DNA of 64,000 nt from Epiperipatus broadwayi (taxonomy: Eukaryota > Onychophora > Udeonychophora > Euonychophora > Peripatidae). The stretch is taken from positions 62,001-126,000 of the forward strand of contig JAQFVV010000180.1 of NCBI GenBank assembly GCA_028023455.1, written 5' to 3'. This document shows positions 25,505 through 38,630 of this stretch, one piece after another. The notes beneath the pieces were generated by a model. It saw only the letters and a list, made by a program, of their open reading frames with translations. It did no database searches and was not told where the DNA came from. Numbering within the stretch: position 1 is the first letter of the stretch; every line of letters begins with the position of its first letter. Position numbers and translations under genes: made by a program.

Positions 25505-28500
25505 TGGTTCAATATATAAATATATATTGTACCAAAATCTTAGCTGTACATATGATTTTTGTCCAAAAATTATTAAAATAAAATTATTATAAATAATGTG
25601 AAGGTTTCAGGTTGAGAGATTGTTGTTTATAAAAATCTAAAGAGTTTTTAGTAGTTTAAATAAAATACAGTTCAATAAAAGGAAATAGTAAAAGTTACAA
25701 TTAATTAATTGGAAGGGGGGACTAAAAGCTTAAAATATAAATCTTTTACATAAACATAAAAATATCTCTCTTTTCATTTAAATTATAAAAGAAAAAAAAA
25801 GGAAAGTAATTTTAAAAACTAAATAACAAATTGATTTTAAAATATACATATGTGTAAATAATGAGTGATAAATGTGCGCATGTTAAAAATATTGAAAAGA
25901 TAAATGAAAGCATGTCATTGGAATTTCTCTCAAATATTTAAATATTGGATACACTCATAAATGATATAAACAGAATTTGCAATGGCCACTAAGTAAACAA
26001 AATCCACAAAACAACAAATTTGCAATGGCTACCAAATGAAAACATGTAATCAAAAGCTTATCTAAGAAATGTATTCAAAAACAGTGGAGGAATTTCAACA
26101 ACAGAGATAGCCAGCAGATATAAAAACCAATTACCAAAATGACATCAGGTCATCCTAATAAATAGTCCAGTTTTTTCATCGAACAGTTAGTTGAGTTCGC
26201 AATCAGTTGAATCATTCGGTAATCATCTGAAATCCAGGCACAGCCACTTGGTGCATTGTTTATGTGTCCAAAACACAAAAATGCCATTTCTGTGGCTGGG
26301 CCTTACGGTTTAATACAACATTTAATATTGTATTGACCCATTTCGGCAGGCCGCTTTACATGACATTGCACAAAAATATTACGGCCTGTTTTGTGCTTCG
26401 AAACTATTTACACATATTTGTTCTATTCATAGCTGATTACCGTATTGCTTGAGGGTGTTTGAATTTCAAGTCGGTACAACTTTTCAAATCTCCATAATAG
26501 TGTAATGTCATTTATATTTAAATAATGTTTTTAATTACTAATAATTGTCATATGGTCCCCACCCTTCCCTAAAAAAATGTTAATATGTAAAAAAATTGGC
26601 AAAGTGTATGTTCGAACATGCTTTGACAAAGCTCATGCGCTAAGTTACGTTTCAGCAGGAAAAATATATGAGACCAATAAAAGGTCTGAGAAGAACATAC
26701 AATTTTTCAACTTTTCAGAATTGCCGAGTACAGAAAGTGTGTGAGATTGTGTCTTTTTTTTCAGGCACATAATGTACACTTTTTATTACAGCAATAAAAT
26801 AATAAATAAGTTCAAAAAGTTCAAAGTTTGTGTCCTTTTTTTTTATTTCAGTAGAAATTGACAAGTATTTGGATTATATTTTTTGCAGCGGGTTTAAAAT
26901 AAATTACTATTTTGGTTGACTTTTTGTTAATAATAACAAAGTATGGAATCTCCCCCAAAAAGCAGTTTATTGTAGAAGGCCAAAAAAAAAAAGGTAATTC
27001 AAATGAAATATAAATAAAAGCAAAAAGTGAGAAAAAGTTGTTGGAAAAAAAAAAGAAATTATTGACTTTTTGTTACAATTATTTTTCCGAGTGTGGGGGT
27101 GGGTGTTTTAAAACAAATTTTTATCCCCCAAAAAACACAAAAGTTTAATTTTTATCGTAGAAAAATAAAAGAAGAAACACAATTTGGTCAACCCCCCCAA
27201 AAAAAAAGGTTGAATAAATTCGAAATAATACCCAAATAATTGCATTATATTTTTTCATCAGGGTTAAAACAAGTGGGGTTCAAATAAAAATCTATTTTTG
27301 TTTACTTTTTGTTAATAATAACAGTATGAAAGCCCCCCCCCCCCCAAAGCTGTTTATTGTAGAAGCCAAAAAAAAAAAAAGGCTAATTCAAACGAAATAT
27401 AAATAAAAGTAAAAAGTGAAAAAAAGTTGTTAAAAAAAAAGTAAAATTATTGACTTTATGTTACAATTCTTGATCCGAGGGTGGGTGTGGGGATTTCAAA
27501 ACAATTTTTGAACCCCCAACAACACAAAAGTTACTTTTGATTTAATAATAAAAAGAAAAACAATTTAGTCAACCAAAAAAAAAAAAGGTAGAACAAAGTC
27601 GAAACAAGTCCCAAATAATTATACCATTATATTTTTTTGGCGGTGGGATTAAAACAAGTTTTTTCATCGTGAAACAGTCCAAAGTTTTAAAATTCAGAAA
27701 AAATAAACACAAAATTAAATTATCAAAATTTGTTAAATAAAGAAAAATGTCAGGTTAAAAAAAAACAAAATGAAAATGAATCTAAAAATTTGTTTAATAA
27801 AAAAGGAAATCATGTTATAAATGAAATAAAAAATTTGTTTAATCAAAAAAAAACAACATGTTTTATAAAAAAAAAAAAGTTACGGCAGCTCGGTAACATT
27901 ATATTTGATTAATTTTTGTATAGCATCAACACCCCAAATGGCCTTGCCCGGATTTCAGATGATGACCAATCATTCAATCAGTTCTCAATCAGTCTTCTCA
28001 TGCATTTGTTAATAAAGGCAATGCAGTGCTAACAGCCACTGGAATCATATGACTTTTCTCCAGCCTGAGTCCGATGAAATGGCCAACCTGTTCAGGAAAA
28101 GTAATGCCTGCCTAACAACTTGAAAATCTGCTGTCAATATCTAACTCTCTTAAAGAATAATGTCATAGAATACTAAGCATTAAGCCTCCACAAATGAAAA
28201 ACCTCAAATCCAGCCAGTTGGAAAAATTTTCACGTGAAGTAACAACCAGTAAGAAGTCCAAGTTCAAATCCTATAGGTAATGAGCAACTTTTATTATTTC
28301 CATTTCTAATTAGTGTAGCCATTGCAATCCTTAAAGCCTCCAGAATCAGTTAATAAATGAACTCTATAGCATGCATAAAAAACTATTGATGTGCATGTTT
28401 TAAGTGCCTTATATTATTTAATACTCTTTGTTACATTATATTGTATATCTTACTATTATTTGTGTGTGTGCCTGAGGTTGTGACAAGTCACTGTTTTATT

Positions 28501-29051
28501 TAATTAAGATTCATATAAGTAGTTTAGAAGTCATGATAATAAGAATGTAGTTAAAAGAAATTATCTTTAAATGCAATATTTGTCGGTCATTTTTTTACCA
28601 CTAATTAAAGCAATAATGTGTTGGATTATTCTTTTGATTGAGCTAGTCATGGGATATTTTGAGCTCTGGATTATGGGCCTACTGTCCAACCATGTTAGTT
28701 CTTGTAATTAGCTGGCACTTGAGGTTTACCTCAAAACAAATAAAGTGCTTGGATAGTAGGGGTTTGAATCTTGCAGTCAAGGTGGGCCATGGTCTGGAAA
28801 TGTGATCATGTTATGCATTGCATAGCTCAGTCTGATCATGGGTATCATTGATAGCTCTGCTATCAATAGTACTCTTTCTCTGCTCAAAGGACGGTCCAGT
28901 CACATAATATTTATAATATAGAATTATAAAATTACGATAAATAAGGTTTAAATCCAGTTAAACCTAGCAAATAGATTATGCTGGATCATCTTCCAAATGG
29001 ATGCGGTTCAATATATATTATATATTGTACGAATATCTTAGCTGTACATAT
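25505..29051. repeat. Pair of 48-bp direct repeats bounding the left arm
   Basis: GGTTCAATATAT, a TATATTGTAC stretch and ATCTTAGCTGTACATAT occur at 25505-25553 and again, same orientation, at 29005-29051. They lie close to the two ends of the left arm of the large inverted repeat, so they may mark the original boundaries of that repeat unit or be short terminal repeats. Confidence 0.55.
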
Positions 29052-31330
29052 AATAATTTTTTTTATTTTACACATGCACGGAGTTATTAACCTTTCTCTT
29101 TCCCATGTAAAAAAATCAGATATATTAATTTTTAACTGAGGTTTAAAGTTAGCTCTTGATTTCCTATTTTAAAAAAAAATTCTATAAGTCTAACAATTAA
29201 AATACTTAATAAAAATGGAGGTCACAATAAATTAATGACTCAATATGCCTTATAACTCTATCAATTTAATACATTCAATGTTGTCTTCAAATGTTTACAA
29301 TATATATATATATATATATGTTGTACCAGGAACTTAAATCTAATCATAAAATATATATTAACACCCAACATTTTGACCACTTTTTTTTCTGTAATTATTT
29401 TCAAGGATCTATAAAATTACATATTTATACATATTATTATTACAAATAAATATATAAAATTGTATATATTCTTATCATAAAAACATTTCCTTTTTTAATC
29501 TATCTACATATCTTATATATATATTGTACCAAGTGTGTTTGTAAGATGATCCAGCATACTCTATTTGCTCACTTTAACTGGGTTTAAACCTTATTTATCA
29601 AAAATATTTTATATTATGAATATTATGTGAATGGCCCAGCCCTTCAAGCAGAGGGGAAAATACCATCAATAGTAAAGCTATCAGTCAGACCGAGCTATGC
29701 AACACCAGACCATGGCCCACCTCGACTGCTAGATTCAAACCCCTACTATCCAAGCACTTTATTTGTTTTGAGGCAAACCTCAGGTGCCAGCTCATTATGA
29801 GAACTAACATGTTTGGACAGTAGGCTCATAATCCAGTGCTTGGAATATTCTATGACTAGCTCAATCAAAAGAATAATCTAACACATTATTGCTTTAATTA
29901 GAGGTAAAGAACTGACCAACAAAATTAAGCTTAAAGATAATTTATTTTAACTAAACATTTATAGTTCTAATTTTTACTACTTATGTGAATTTTAATTAAA
30001 TTAGACAATAATAATTACATATATTGACTATGCACACACTCTGAATTCATATAATAAAATAGAATATAACACAAGCATTAAATAATATATGGCATTTAAA
30101 TAAATACATGAAATCAATATAAAACATCATAAAGTATTCACATATATGACATTTTAAAACATGTACATCAATAGTTCTTTATGCATGCTATAGAGTTCAT
30201 TTATTAACTGACTCTGGGAGGCTTCAAATTATTGCAATGGCTACATTAATTAGAAATGGAAATAATAAAAGTTGCTTATTACCTATAGGATTTTAACATG
30301 GACTTCTTGCTGGTTGTTACTTCATGTGAAAATATTCCCAACCAGTTTGATTCGAGGTTTTTCTTGTGGAAGTTTAATGCTTAGTATTTTGGCATTATTC
30401 TTTAAGACAGTTAGATATTAAAAGCAGATTTTCAAGTTGTTAGCCAGGCATTACATTTTCCCAGGCAGGTTGGCTGCTTCATCTGGCTCAGGCCCAAGCA
30501 AAGTCATATGATTCTGATGATGATTAACACTGCATGTTCTTTATTACCAAATACATGAGAAAACTGACTGAGAACTGATTTAATGTGATTGTGATCTCAA
30601 TTGCTGATTGATTAAAATCTGGTCTATTTATATGATGACCTGTTGCCACTTTGGTAATTGGTTTTTATGTCCACCAGCTATATTTATTGTTGAAATTCCT
30701 CCACTGTTTTTGAATATATTCCTTACATAAGATTTTAATTACGTGTTTTCATTTGGTAGCCATTGCAAATTTGTTGTTTTGTGGATTTTTAATTCATAGC
30801 CATTGCATGTTTTGTTTTTATATTTTAACTTCTATATCAATTTTTAATATTTAACATGCACACATTTATTTTATCAACATGCACACATTTATTTTACTAT
30901 TCCTTATATTTACAATCATTCGCGATTAACACACATATATATTTGCATTTCTTTAAATTATGGAAAAAGACTTTTTTTTCTTTAAATTAAATGCAAAGAA
31001 ATATATTTTTTCTTTTATGTAAAAGATTTATATTTTAAACCGATATACTCTTAATTTTTTCAAGACAACCTCTTCCCCCCTTCCAATTACTGCTTAATAT
31101 GTAAAACTATGATTTAATTGGTTTTTAGTAAACTGCTTTTACTTATATGCATAACTCTTTAAACTTTTATAGACTATTTTCATTTACCGAACTGGATTTT
31201 GTTTTACACTAATAATAATAAAAACTCTTTAGACTTTTACAAATTTATTTACTCAAACGAAATGTTTTTCTTTGTCTCCAATTCAATTATTTACAGACAG
31301 CAAATTGATTTTATTATTCATTATCAATTT
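25600..31330. repeat. Large inverted repeat, arms of about 1.6-1.8 kb
   Basis: The left arm (about 25600-28990, less the 1.76-kb insertion at 26210-27975) is matched in reverse by the right arm (about 29540-31330) at roughly 80-85 percent identity. Anchors: a block with AACAGTGGAGGAATTTCAAC near 26080 against its complement near 30700; AAATTTGCAATGGCTACCAA near 26020 against 30755; and ATGCTGGATCATCTT near 28978 against 29550. The spacer (28990-29540) is AT-rich. Each arm contains a tRNA-like segment: A-box-like TAGCTGG... near 28710 and B-box-like GGGTTTGAATC near 28763, and the complement near 29720-29830. No coding region was recognised; the identity of the repeat is unknown. Confidence 0.75.
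26218..27967. mobile_element. Non-autonomous TIR transposon A, copy 1 (complete, 1750 bp)
   Basis: The element is flanked by a perfect 8-bp target duplication, AATCATTC, at 26210-26217 and 27968-27975. Imperfect terminal inverted repeats of about 40 bp start GGTAATCATCTGAAATCC on the left and GGTCATCATCTGAAATCC on the right (reverse strand). A GCCAYTT block begins 25 nt from each end. The interior is low-complexity and carries about two tandem units of 370-385 bp (about 26890-27262 and 27263-27645) with poly-A, poly-C and GGGTGTGG tracts. No transposase frame exists. The insertion lies in the left arm of the 25.6-31.3 kb inverted repeat, and the right arm lacks it. Eight-bp duplications occur in hAT, Merlin, P and Zisupton elements; I cannot assign it. 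Confidence 0.88.
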
Positions 31331-31339
31331 TAAATTTTG

Positions 31340-32005
31340 TGTTGTTTATAAGCTTGTTTATTTCAATAATTTTTAGACAATAATTTTAATGAACGCTCAG
31401 TAGTGTTACAATATATAATTTACATTTACTTTTTTTTCCCTCAAACTTTTTCCTTTTACATATTCATTTCTTTATGTTCATAAAAAATAGCAATAATTTT
31501 CTTTCTTTTTGTCCTTTTTATATTCTTAACCAATTGCTTTAAAATCAATACCCTTTGTTTATTTTCATTCCATTTTTAATTTGTTTTTATTTTAATCTAT
31601 CTTTTATATAATTCATCCTATTTAAGATACGTTTTTCCCTCTTTATATATAAACTTTCTTTTAACATTCTTTCTTTATGTAATTTTAACAATGAAAATAC
31701 TAAATAGTCCAATTAAAATTAAATGTTTTATATTTGTCATCATAACCAACATTCACACACATTTATAAGATTAACACAACAAGTATTTAAGTATTTTAAA
31801 TAAAATATTCCTTAATCTTATTGTACTAATATTTTTTTTTAAAAAAATAACAAAATGTAAATATTACAATGCAGAATGACTCTCGATTGAGAGCTTTATT
31901 ATATCATTATAATATATATATATATATATTAAATCAAAGATTTTCATAGGCTACAGATATAAATAAAATATTCAGATACAACTATGTATAATTTATTTAA
32001 TATAC
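31340..32005. other. AT-rich intergenic DNA, nothing recognised
   Basis: T-rich and A-rich low-complexity sequence only; a short TA microsatellite lies at about 31910-31930. Confidence 0.5.
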
Positions 32006-32305
32006 ATATATAAACCAACATTTTGATCAGATCACACTGATCATTAGCTGGGCAACAAATATTGTAAATTGACTGTAGAAATGAAAAATTATGAGAAATT
32101 ATTTAGATTAATGAGTTTTTAATCCCCCCCCCCCCAATAGAAGATAATTTGCATGTATTTCATGCTTGTTAATACAATCTGGCCTTTTAAAGATCTCAAT
32201 GGCTTCTCTTATCTGACATTGTTGAAGTGTCACATCTGGATTGATATATTAAAAATTCCATACATTTTACTTCTTTAATAAAAAAATATAAAAATTAATA
32301 CAAAT

Positions 32306-32876
32306 GATATTTTAGTTAGTTTTGATGTTACTTCCTTATTTACAAACATTTCAATTGATGAAGCTTTAAATATAATTTCTAAATGATGCATTTTACCAGA
32401 CCATATTATTAAATTAACTAAATGTTGCCTTTCAAATACTTCTTTTATATATAATGAACAATATTATAAATAGACTTTTGGTACGTTAATGGACTCACCT
32501 ATCTCAGAAATAATAGCTGATTTATTTATGCAATACACAGAAATTTGTGCTTTAGAGGTAGCATCTTTAAATCATCTTATTTGGCTCAGATATATAGATA
32601 ATACATTTACCATCTGGCAGCATTGTAAAGACAACTTACGTGATTTTTTACACATATAAATAATATATATTCTAATAAAAATTTACAATGGTAACAGAAA
32701 CTGATGGAAAATTTCCTTTTCTTAATGTGCTTGTCACCAAGAAAAGTAATAATCTTTTATTCTTTTCTATTTTTAGAATACCTACATACATTGACAGATA
32801 TTTAAATTTTTCATCTCATCATCAACCAGTTAAGATCTTTTCTGTTGCAAAAACACTATTTACTATAGGGCTATAA
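32306..32876 (+). pseudogene. Penelope reverse transcriptase remnant
   Basis: At 32306 onward the frame reads SFDVTSLFTNISIDEAL, the hallmark Penelope RT motif (DVTSLFTNIP in live copies). From 32489 it reads MDSPISEIIADLFMQYTEI (the G-SPISP-x-IA motif), then LRYIDNTFTIW, the catalytic box, with YIDN (codons 32591-32602) in place of YVDD, so the second catalytic Asp is lost. After a frameshift, 32688-32876 reads TDGKFPFLNVLVTKKSNN, IPTYIDRYLNFSSHHQPVK and SVAKTLF, the standard RT thumb-side region. It is inactive by both mutation and frameshift. Its endonuclease half follows at 33148. Confidence 0.82.
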
Positions 32877-33147
32877 ACCTTCCTTTAGATAAATCTCAAG
32901 GATGAAATAAATCATATAAGCAATGTTTTATCAGTTTATGGCTATACAAATAAAGCAATACACCAAGCCTTAATTCAAATCCTAAACAATAAAAATAAAT
33001 TTGTATTTCTTATATAAAATAACTACAGACAATATTCTGACATATTCTGAGACATTATAATATAAAAACAACATATACCACTTACCAAAAACTTATTAGC
33101 ATTATAACCAAGCTTTTAAATGCCCAATCCCTCTAGAAATACATAGA

Positions 33148-33420
33148 GTTTATGAAATCCCAATTATCATTTGTAAAGTGTTCTATATAGGTATGAGTAA
33201 TTGTCACATCAATGTCTGAAGAGAGGAACATATTAATGCAGTCATCATCAGCCTTATCTGTCCATGCTATAACTACAGGTTATAGTATTGATTTTTCTAA
33301 TATGATAATACTATCCAGATATGACACTCCAACAATGTCAGATAAGAGAAGCCATTGAGATCTTTAAAAGGCCAGATTGCATAACTAAACATGATCTTAT
33401 GCAAATTACATTCTTTTTGG
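33148..33420 (+). pseudogene. Penelope GIY-YIG endonuclease remnant of the 32-33.6 kb element
   Basis: VYEIPIIICKVFYIGMSNCHI at 33148-33210 carries the Y-x-I...YIG core of the endonuclease. After a stop it continues HAITTGYSIDFSNMIILSRY and TPTMSDKRSH, then shifts frame to REAIEIFKRPDCITKHDLMQ, the conserved C-terminal block. It keeps YIG, unlike the YMDE/YIDE copies at 3.4 and 23.1 kb, so it is a different subfamily. Confidence 0.75.
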
Positions 33421-33619
33421 AATTTTTTTTTAAAAAACTCATTAATCTAAATAATTTCTTGTAATTATTATTTTTATTTTCTATTAATAGATCATTCATT
33501 ATTGTTATACATCAGTGTTTGCAGTACTGTTACAATTAATTTATAATATTTGTTAGCCAGTTAATGACTATTGTGACCTGGTCGAAACATTGGTTTATAT
33601 ATATATAAATAATGCACAG

Positions 33620-36600
33620 ATGTACCCAGATATTTTATTTATATATATATACATTCTATTATTATCATAAAATTTACCAATTAATTTTTTGTACTTGATT
33701 ATACTTAGTATCATTTCCCATACTATTTCTTCCCTCCACAAGGTGTTAAAATCTGATCAAAACAATTCTCTACCTTGTGTGAGAGTGGTGCAATGAAAAT
33801 TACATTACAGAAATATTATTCATTATTAGATGATCTCTAGTCTAATGAATGACGAATAAAAATTATAGGATAATATGCAAATAAAAAGAGTAATTTACCT
33901 TTCCCCAGGCAATGAATTAAAAGTACTGTAAATATTAAACAAAGGATCAAAAGTAGAATTCATCCTTTGTTCAACATTTAGAGTCCTTCTAATTCATAGC
34001 CTGAGGGAGGATGATTTACTCCCTTGATTTACATATACATTGAGGTATGTTTAATTTAAAATTTACATAATAAATCTTATTTAATTATTACAATCAAGAT
34101 GTTAAAACTGAGATGCTGTCTTCATTCTTTTATAATTGATTATGAGTATTATAACTTTTAAGAGCCATAGTTTATCTGGTTGATAAATTAATTTCATTCT
34201 GAATTATCAACAATGTTGACAAAGGTATGTTTATAAACATCAGAGCTTTCAAAAATACATGGATTTATTCTATTTTTGATCGTTTATTCAACATTTGGAG
34301 TGCTTTTAAGTCAAGTCTAAAGGAAATGAATTTACTGTCTTTGTTTACATGTACATTGAGCTATGTTTAATTTAAGTGTTTTTATATTAACTTGCCTGGT
34401 CTGTGTTTCTGTTGGTATATCCATATTTTTGAATTTGCAATGAAAAAAATTAGTTCCTGTTCAGAATTTAAACCCACATCCATATACTTCCCAAGAATAC
34501 TCCTTAGCATCTGAGCCAACAGAAATATTACTTTTGTAGAATAAAATTTGATTAATATCTGTTTAATGTTTATAGAATAACTTTTATAGAAAAACCAGAT
34601 GCTCCTGGCCTTTTGAAAGGCCATTGTTTTGATATATGAATTTGATAGCATTACTTCATTCATATTAAATTCTACATAACAAAAATTATGAATTATTAAA
34701 TATAATAATTGTAATATTTTTTTAATTGGCTGCTTTAGCAAAAAAATTTTAAGATTTAATGCAAATTAAACAAAAGATTTTAATATGGTATAAATAAATG
34801 TGAGACATCCACAATTGAAAAATTGAATAAAAATGTTCAGAATGCTTTAGGCAAGATAGTAATACAATTAGCTTTATTAATAATTAACATTTTTTTAAAG
34901 ATTTAATGTAAATTGAACAAAAGATTTTAATATTATATAAAGAAATTCACTGCCTAAAATGCTATCATTACCTGTTTATTTGACATGTGTATTTGGCAGT
35001 GTTATGACAGCAGACCTTCACATGGATGAACTTTTTTAAAATCAGTTGTGACATGAGACAGTCTTATGGACAGTCATTCACAGACAAACATACATTCACC
35101 ATTCAAACAAGAGAGAAAATAGGGATTTTATATATAGATGACTACAATGACATTGTATTGATAACATTGCACATGAACAAAGATTATTAAAAGAGAATTA
35201 TGAAGAAAATTATTTTTTTTTAAATTGAAATTATGTGTTTTATTTACAACTAAAAAGTAAAAAAAATAATATTAAAAATAAATAAATAAATAATGCTTTT
35301 ATGTAAATAGCCAATATATAAGTAATCTGACTAAAAAATGTGTCATTACGCAACATATTTTTAGTGGAATTACTTTATTTTTCTACCTTTTAATCAGTTA
35401 TTTACATAAGAGCATTATTTTTTTAAAAAATTATTTTTTTAATATTATTTAAATTTTGTAGTCTATGCAGTCCTTGAGCCTTTATAAAAATCATAATAAA
35501 GTCAAAATGATCTCCTTAATTTCTTAGTCAGCTTAATGAGCTTATGGAACAAAGATCCTGAAAAAGAAGATATCCTTCCCTGTTTTTTTTTCTATTGCTT
35601 CATATCATCGTCTGCTTATCAGATAACCTTAAAGATGAAAAAAAAGAGAATGTTTCTTGTTGTGCTACAGTTTATACATCTTCCCATTCATTTTTTTTTG
35701 TGTGTGTATATTTCAGCCAATGGGTTGGTTATAGTCATCTTAAGTGGGTTAACAGTTTAATTAACTTAAATGTGAATTTTGTGAATTTAAGTAACATATA
35801 TAGTTCATGTTAATTTAAAAATTTTTATTATCAGAAATATTTTTCTTTAGTTAACATTAGATCAATGTCTTTTCTTGTAAAAGTTATTTTAACAAAGTGT
35901 TTCAAAACCAAGACTAATTTATTCAAAGTCTACTTTATCTTACTTTGGTTTTAATTCCCCCAAATATTTTACTTGCTTTTTTAGTCTTAAAATTGTTTAG
36001 TGCTACAAATATTTCACATGTAAACTTCCTTTATTTGAATGTGATATACAATTGTAGGTAACTATATATAAGATCATCATTGAATTTCAATTTAGGAAGT
36101 AATCTGATAATTTTTAGTGTTCTCTATCGTTCAATCACAACTGCTATTTGGCTTGTAAGTTTACTTCATAATTTTAACAGTAAAAGAGAATTATCATTAT
36201 TTATGCATTAAAAAAAACAATTGATGTTTAGATTAAAACTATAATTCGTGAATCTTGAGCTCCAGTATTTACAACTCTATCACTATATTAGAACTTGATT
36301 CCTTTAATTGTAGTCTCAAAGAGAAATTAATAATATCTTTTTCTCTAATTTTTTTCAATATTTGTGGTTAAAATATCTTGAAGCAAAAATTTTAAAGAAG
36401 CTACATTATAAATATTATTACATGTATCTTAAGTTTAATACCGGTTAATTAAGAAACTAAAGTACAAAGCGACTATACGCCTATTATCCTGTGATAATTT
36501 TTCCTCGATCCCCTCAACACAATTTTTTAGCATTCTAATTTTAAGACTGTACATTAAACTTTAATGAAACTTTACTTCTTTAAGATGCAATTATTTAACA

Positions 36601-36755
36601 TTAAACTCTTTTTATATACTAATGAAAAATCAGCACAAGTTTTTTGGAGTATTTCTTTAAGATGTATAATTTTAATACTTATATACAGAATATGTATAAT
36701 AAGTTTCGTTTAGTATTTCTAATAATAACTTTATGTAAGTAATGCGTAATTATTT
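33620..36755. other. Intergenic DNA with local duplications, no gene recognised
   Basis: Two diverged direct copies of about 120 bp lie at about 33945-34070 and 34250-34385 (both with TTCAACATTTRGAGT and ACATTGAGSTATGTTTAATTTA). A shorter pair with AACAAAAGATTTTAATAT lies at about 34750-34795 and 34895-34945. Open frames at 34382-34741 (-) and 35536-35813 (+) look like chance. Confidence 0.45.
34455..34525 (-). repeat. tRNA-like (SINE head) segment
   Basis: On the - strand TGGCTCAGATGCTAAGG (34518-34502) fits a polymerase III A box. GGGTTTAAATTC (about 34475-34462) fits a degenerate B box at the usual tRNA spacing. I see no cloverleaf with a good acceptor stem, so this is a SINE remnant and not a tRNA gene. 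Confidence 0.45.
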
Positions 36756-36763
36756 TTAACATT

Positions 36764-36777
36764 TATAAATATAAAAA
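36764..36777 (+). promoter_or_regulatory. TATA-like element upstream of the secreted-protein gene
   Basis: TATAAATATAAAAA lies about 85-97 nt before the ATG at 36861. Transcription starting about 30 nt downstream would give a 5' UTR of about 65 nt through a locally GC-richer block (about 36795-36860). TATA-like strings are common by chance in this AT-rich DNA, so support comes only from position. Confidence 0.3.
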
Positions 36778-36860
36778 TTAGAAGCAATCATTTCATGCGA
36801 AGAAGCGCCGACCTTGGCCACCTTTAAATCTCTCAACGAGGCACGCAACTCTAAGCTGCC

Positions 36861-36876
36861 ATGAAGACTGTAACAG
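36861..36876 (+). CDS. Exon 1 of a secreted glycoprotein gene (signal-peptide start)
   Basis: ATGAAGACTGTAACAG encodes MKTVT plus one base and is followed directly by a GTAAAC donor at 36877. The start context is good, with G at -3 and CC before ATG, and the 60 bases upstream are unusually GC-rich for the window. The exon ends in phase 1. The long exon at 53759 begins in phase 1, and joining them gives MKTVTVLFALIFIFQDGSG: a Lys, an 11-residue hydrophobic core and a polar cleavage region, that is, a complete signal peptide. This fit is the main evidence. The implied intron is 16,882 bp. Extra exons inside it cannot be excluded. Confidence 0.6.
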
Positions 36877-38630
36877 GTAAACAGAAACATTTTGTCAGAT
36901 GTCGCAGCCCGCTTTTCAGTTTAAATCATCATTAATTGTTTTTAAAAAGGGTCTACAGAAGTGTAACTGACTAATTATATAAGGCCAAAATTATTGATTT
37001 CATATGATATTAATTTCTTTTGCTTTCGTTCGTTAAATGTTTCATTTTTTTAATCTTATAAATAAAACAAAAATAATCATTGGATGTCATTCTCAGTAGA
37101 TCAGTTTTTCTTACTAATTAACATTAGTCTGTTAATTTTATTTATGAACATTATCATTTCTCCTAGCATTATTGAATCTGGTGCCATAATAATAAATTAA
37201 TGGTAATCATTTTATTCTCATAATATACACTAAAATGTTAAAAAGACTGGATCTGAAATCATTAGAAAAAATTACAATAATTTTTTATTTCGCGGAGTTT
37301 CCGATTGTAAAATGATTTGAATATCGATCTTGAAGTAATATTAAAGATAAATAATAAAAAAAAAAGATATCAATTTAAAGAGAGAGAAAAAAACTGTTAA
37401 GAATAAATGATACATTTTTTATTTATGATTGTTGTTTTACGATTGGATGAAGCATTAAACTTCTGGCAAGCAATGGAAAATCATAATTGATGGTAAGTAG
37501 TTCACAGTATCTTATTGCCTATTTAATGCAACTCACTGTACGGCAGAGAACTCATACAGTTTCAAAATCATTGATTTAATTAACAAGATCTGTTTTCTAT
37601 TCTAGTATCACTAATCAAGAATTACCAGATGCAAATCTACTCAAGCTTTCTATCGATGGTTCTAATGGAGACCTACTATTATTTTATCACTTATTATGAA
37701 AACTAAAAAATAACATATATTATTAACAATTAACTTTCCCAAAATGGATTCGTCAAATGCAACCCAAAATGGTCACCATGTTGTTTTACTAGTCAAAGTT
37801 TGAAGTGCTCTAGTCTTATTTCTAATTAATATTATGAAGGCTTTGTTTGCTGAACATTATTGCTATAGTGAACCCTCCCCACTTCCAGGAATGTAAATAT
37901 AATTGTTAATGATTTTGAAGTTCAATGTTCTCTCAGTCGGGAAAATTTTCATATAAATAATTTCATAATTTATTACAGATATATCTATATTAATTATCAA
38001 TAGAAAATTTATTGCAATTGATATATAAATAAAGACAGCTGGATTTAGCATATTTAATATTGAGATGATTTTAGTTGAAACGTTGTGGCTATTATTGGAT
38101 CATTTCACTAAACCTTGGTATGCTTGGGGTTAAACTTTTGCTTTAAGAAGCTAAACAATATGTGCAAAAATATAGTTCTAACTAATTTCCCTGGCTTAGA
38201 AAATTTTTGAACTGGCAATCATTTTCTTTTTGATCTGGTTATTGTACAATTTCTGTCAATAGCAATCATCTTTTTCACCTGTTGTGATCATAGCTCTCAC
38301 CTTCTATTGAAATCTACATCTAAGTTTCATTTATTATTTTTTAACACAGTTCACAAGAAAAATCTAGCATCTTTTTTCTTATATTTATTATCTTAGTTAT
38401 ATGTTTGTTTGTCTTGTATTTATTTTCTACTTTCTTTATTGTTTTATTACTAATATCTATATTGGAAGCAGCAGTGCAGTGATGCCTGGGACAGTTGATC
38501 ACAATTGCACCAATAAAGCAGTAATATTATTCCAAAAGTGATGACAGGAAAAAACCTTTCCCAACCTGAAATAAAAAAATATTCTGTAAAAAAATAATCC
38601 CATTGAAAAAATTAAAGGTCTAGAATTAAG

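Larger units (their letters stand above)
32008..33610 (+). mobile_element. Decayed Penelope-like retroelement with inverted 3'-end duplication
   Basis: A Penelope-type ORF (RT then GIY-YIG) lies between inverted repeats. The left end (about 32008-32245) is the reverse complement of the right end (about 33312-33610), including the coding tail IFKRPDCITKHD and the terminal block with AAACCAAYRTTT. So the 5' end carries an inverted copy of the element's own 3' end. The element is truncated 5' of the RT palm and broken by stops and frameshifts. Such terminal arrangements are known for Penelope elements. Confidence 0.8.

Noticed and set aside
34382-34741. 119-codon open frame on the - strand
   Set aside because: It overlaps a tRNA-like SINE remnant and AT-rich flanks, and has no recognisable motif. 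Length alone is not persuasive.
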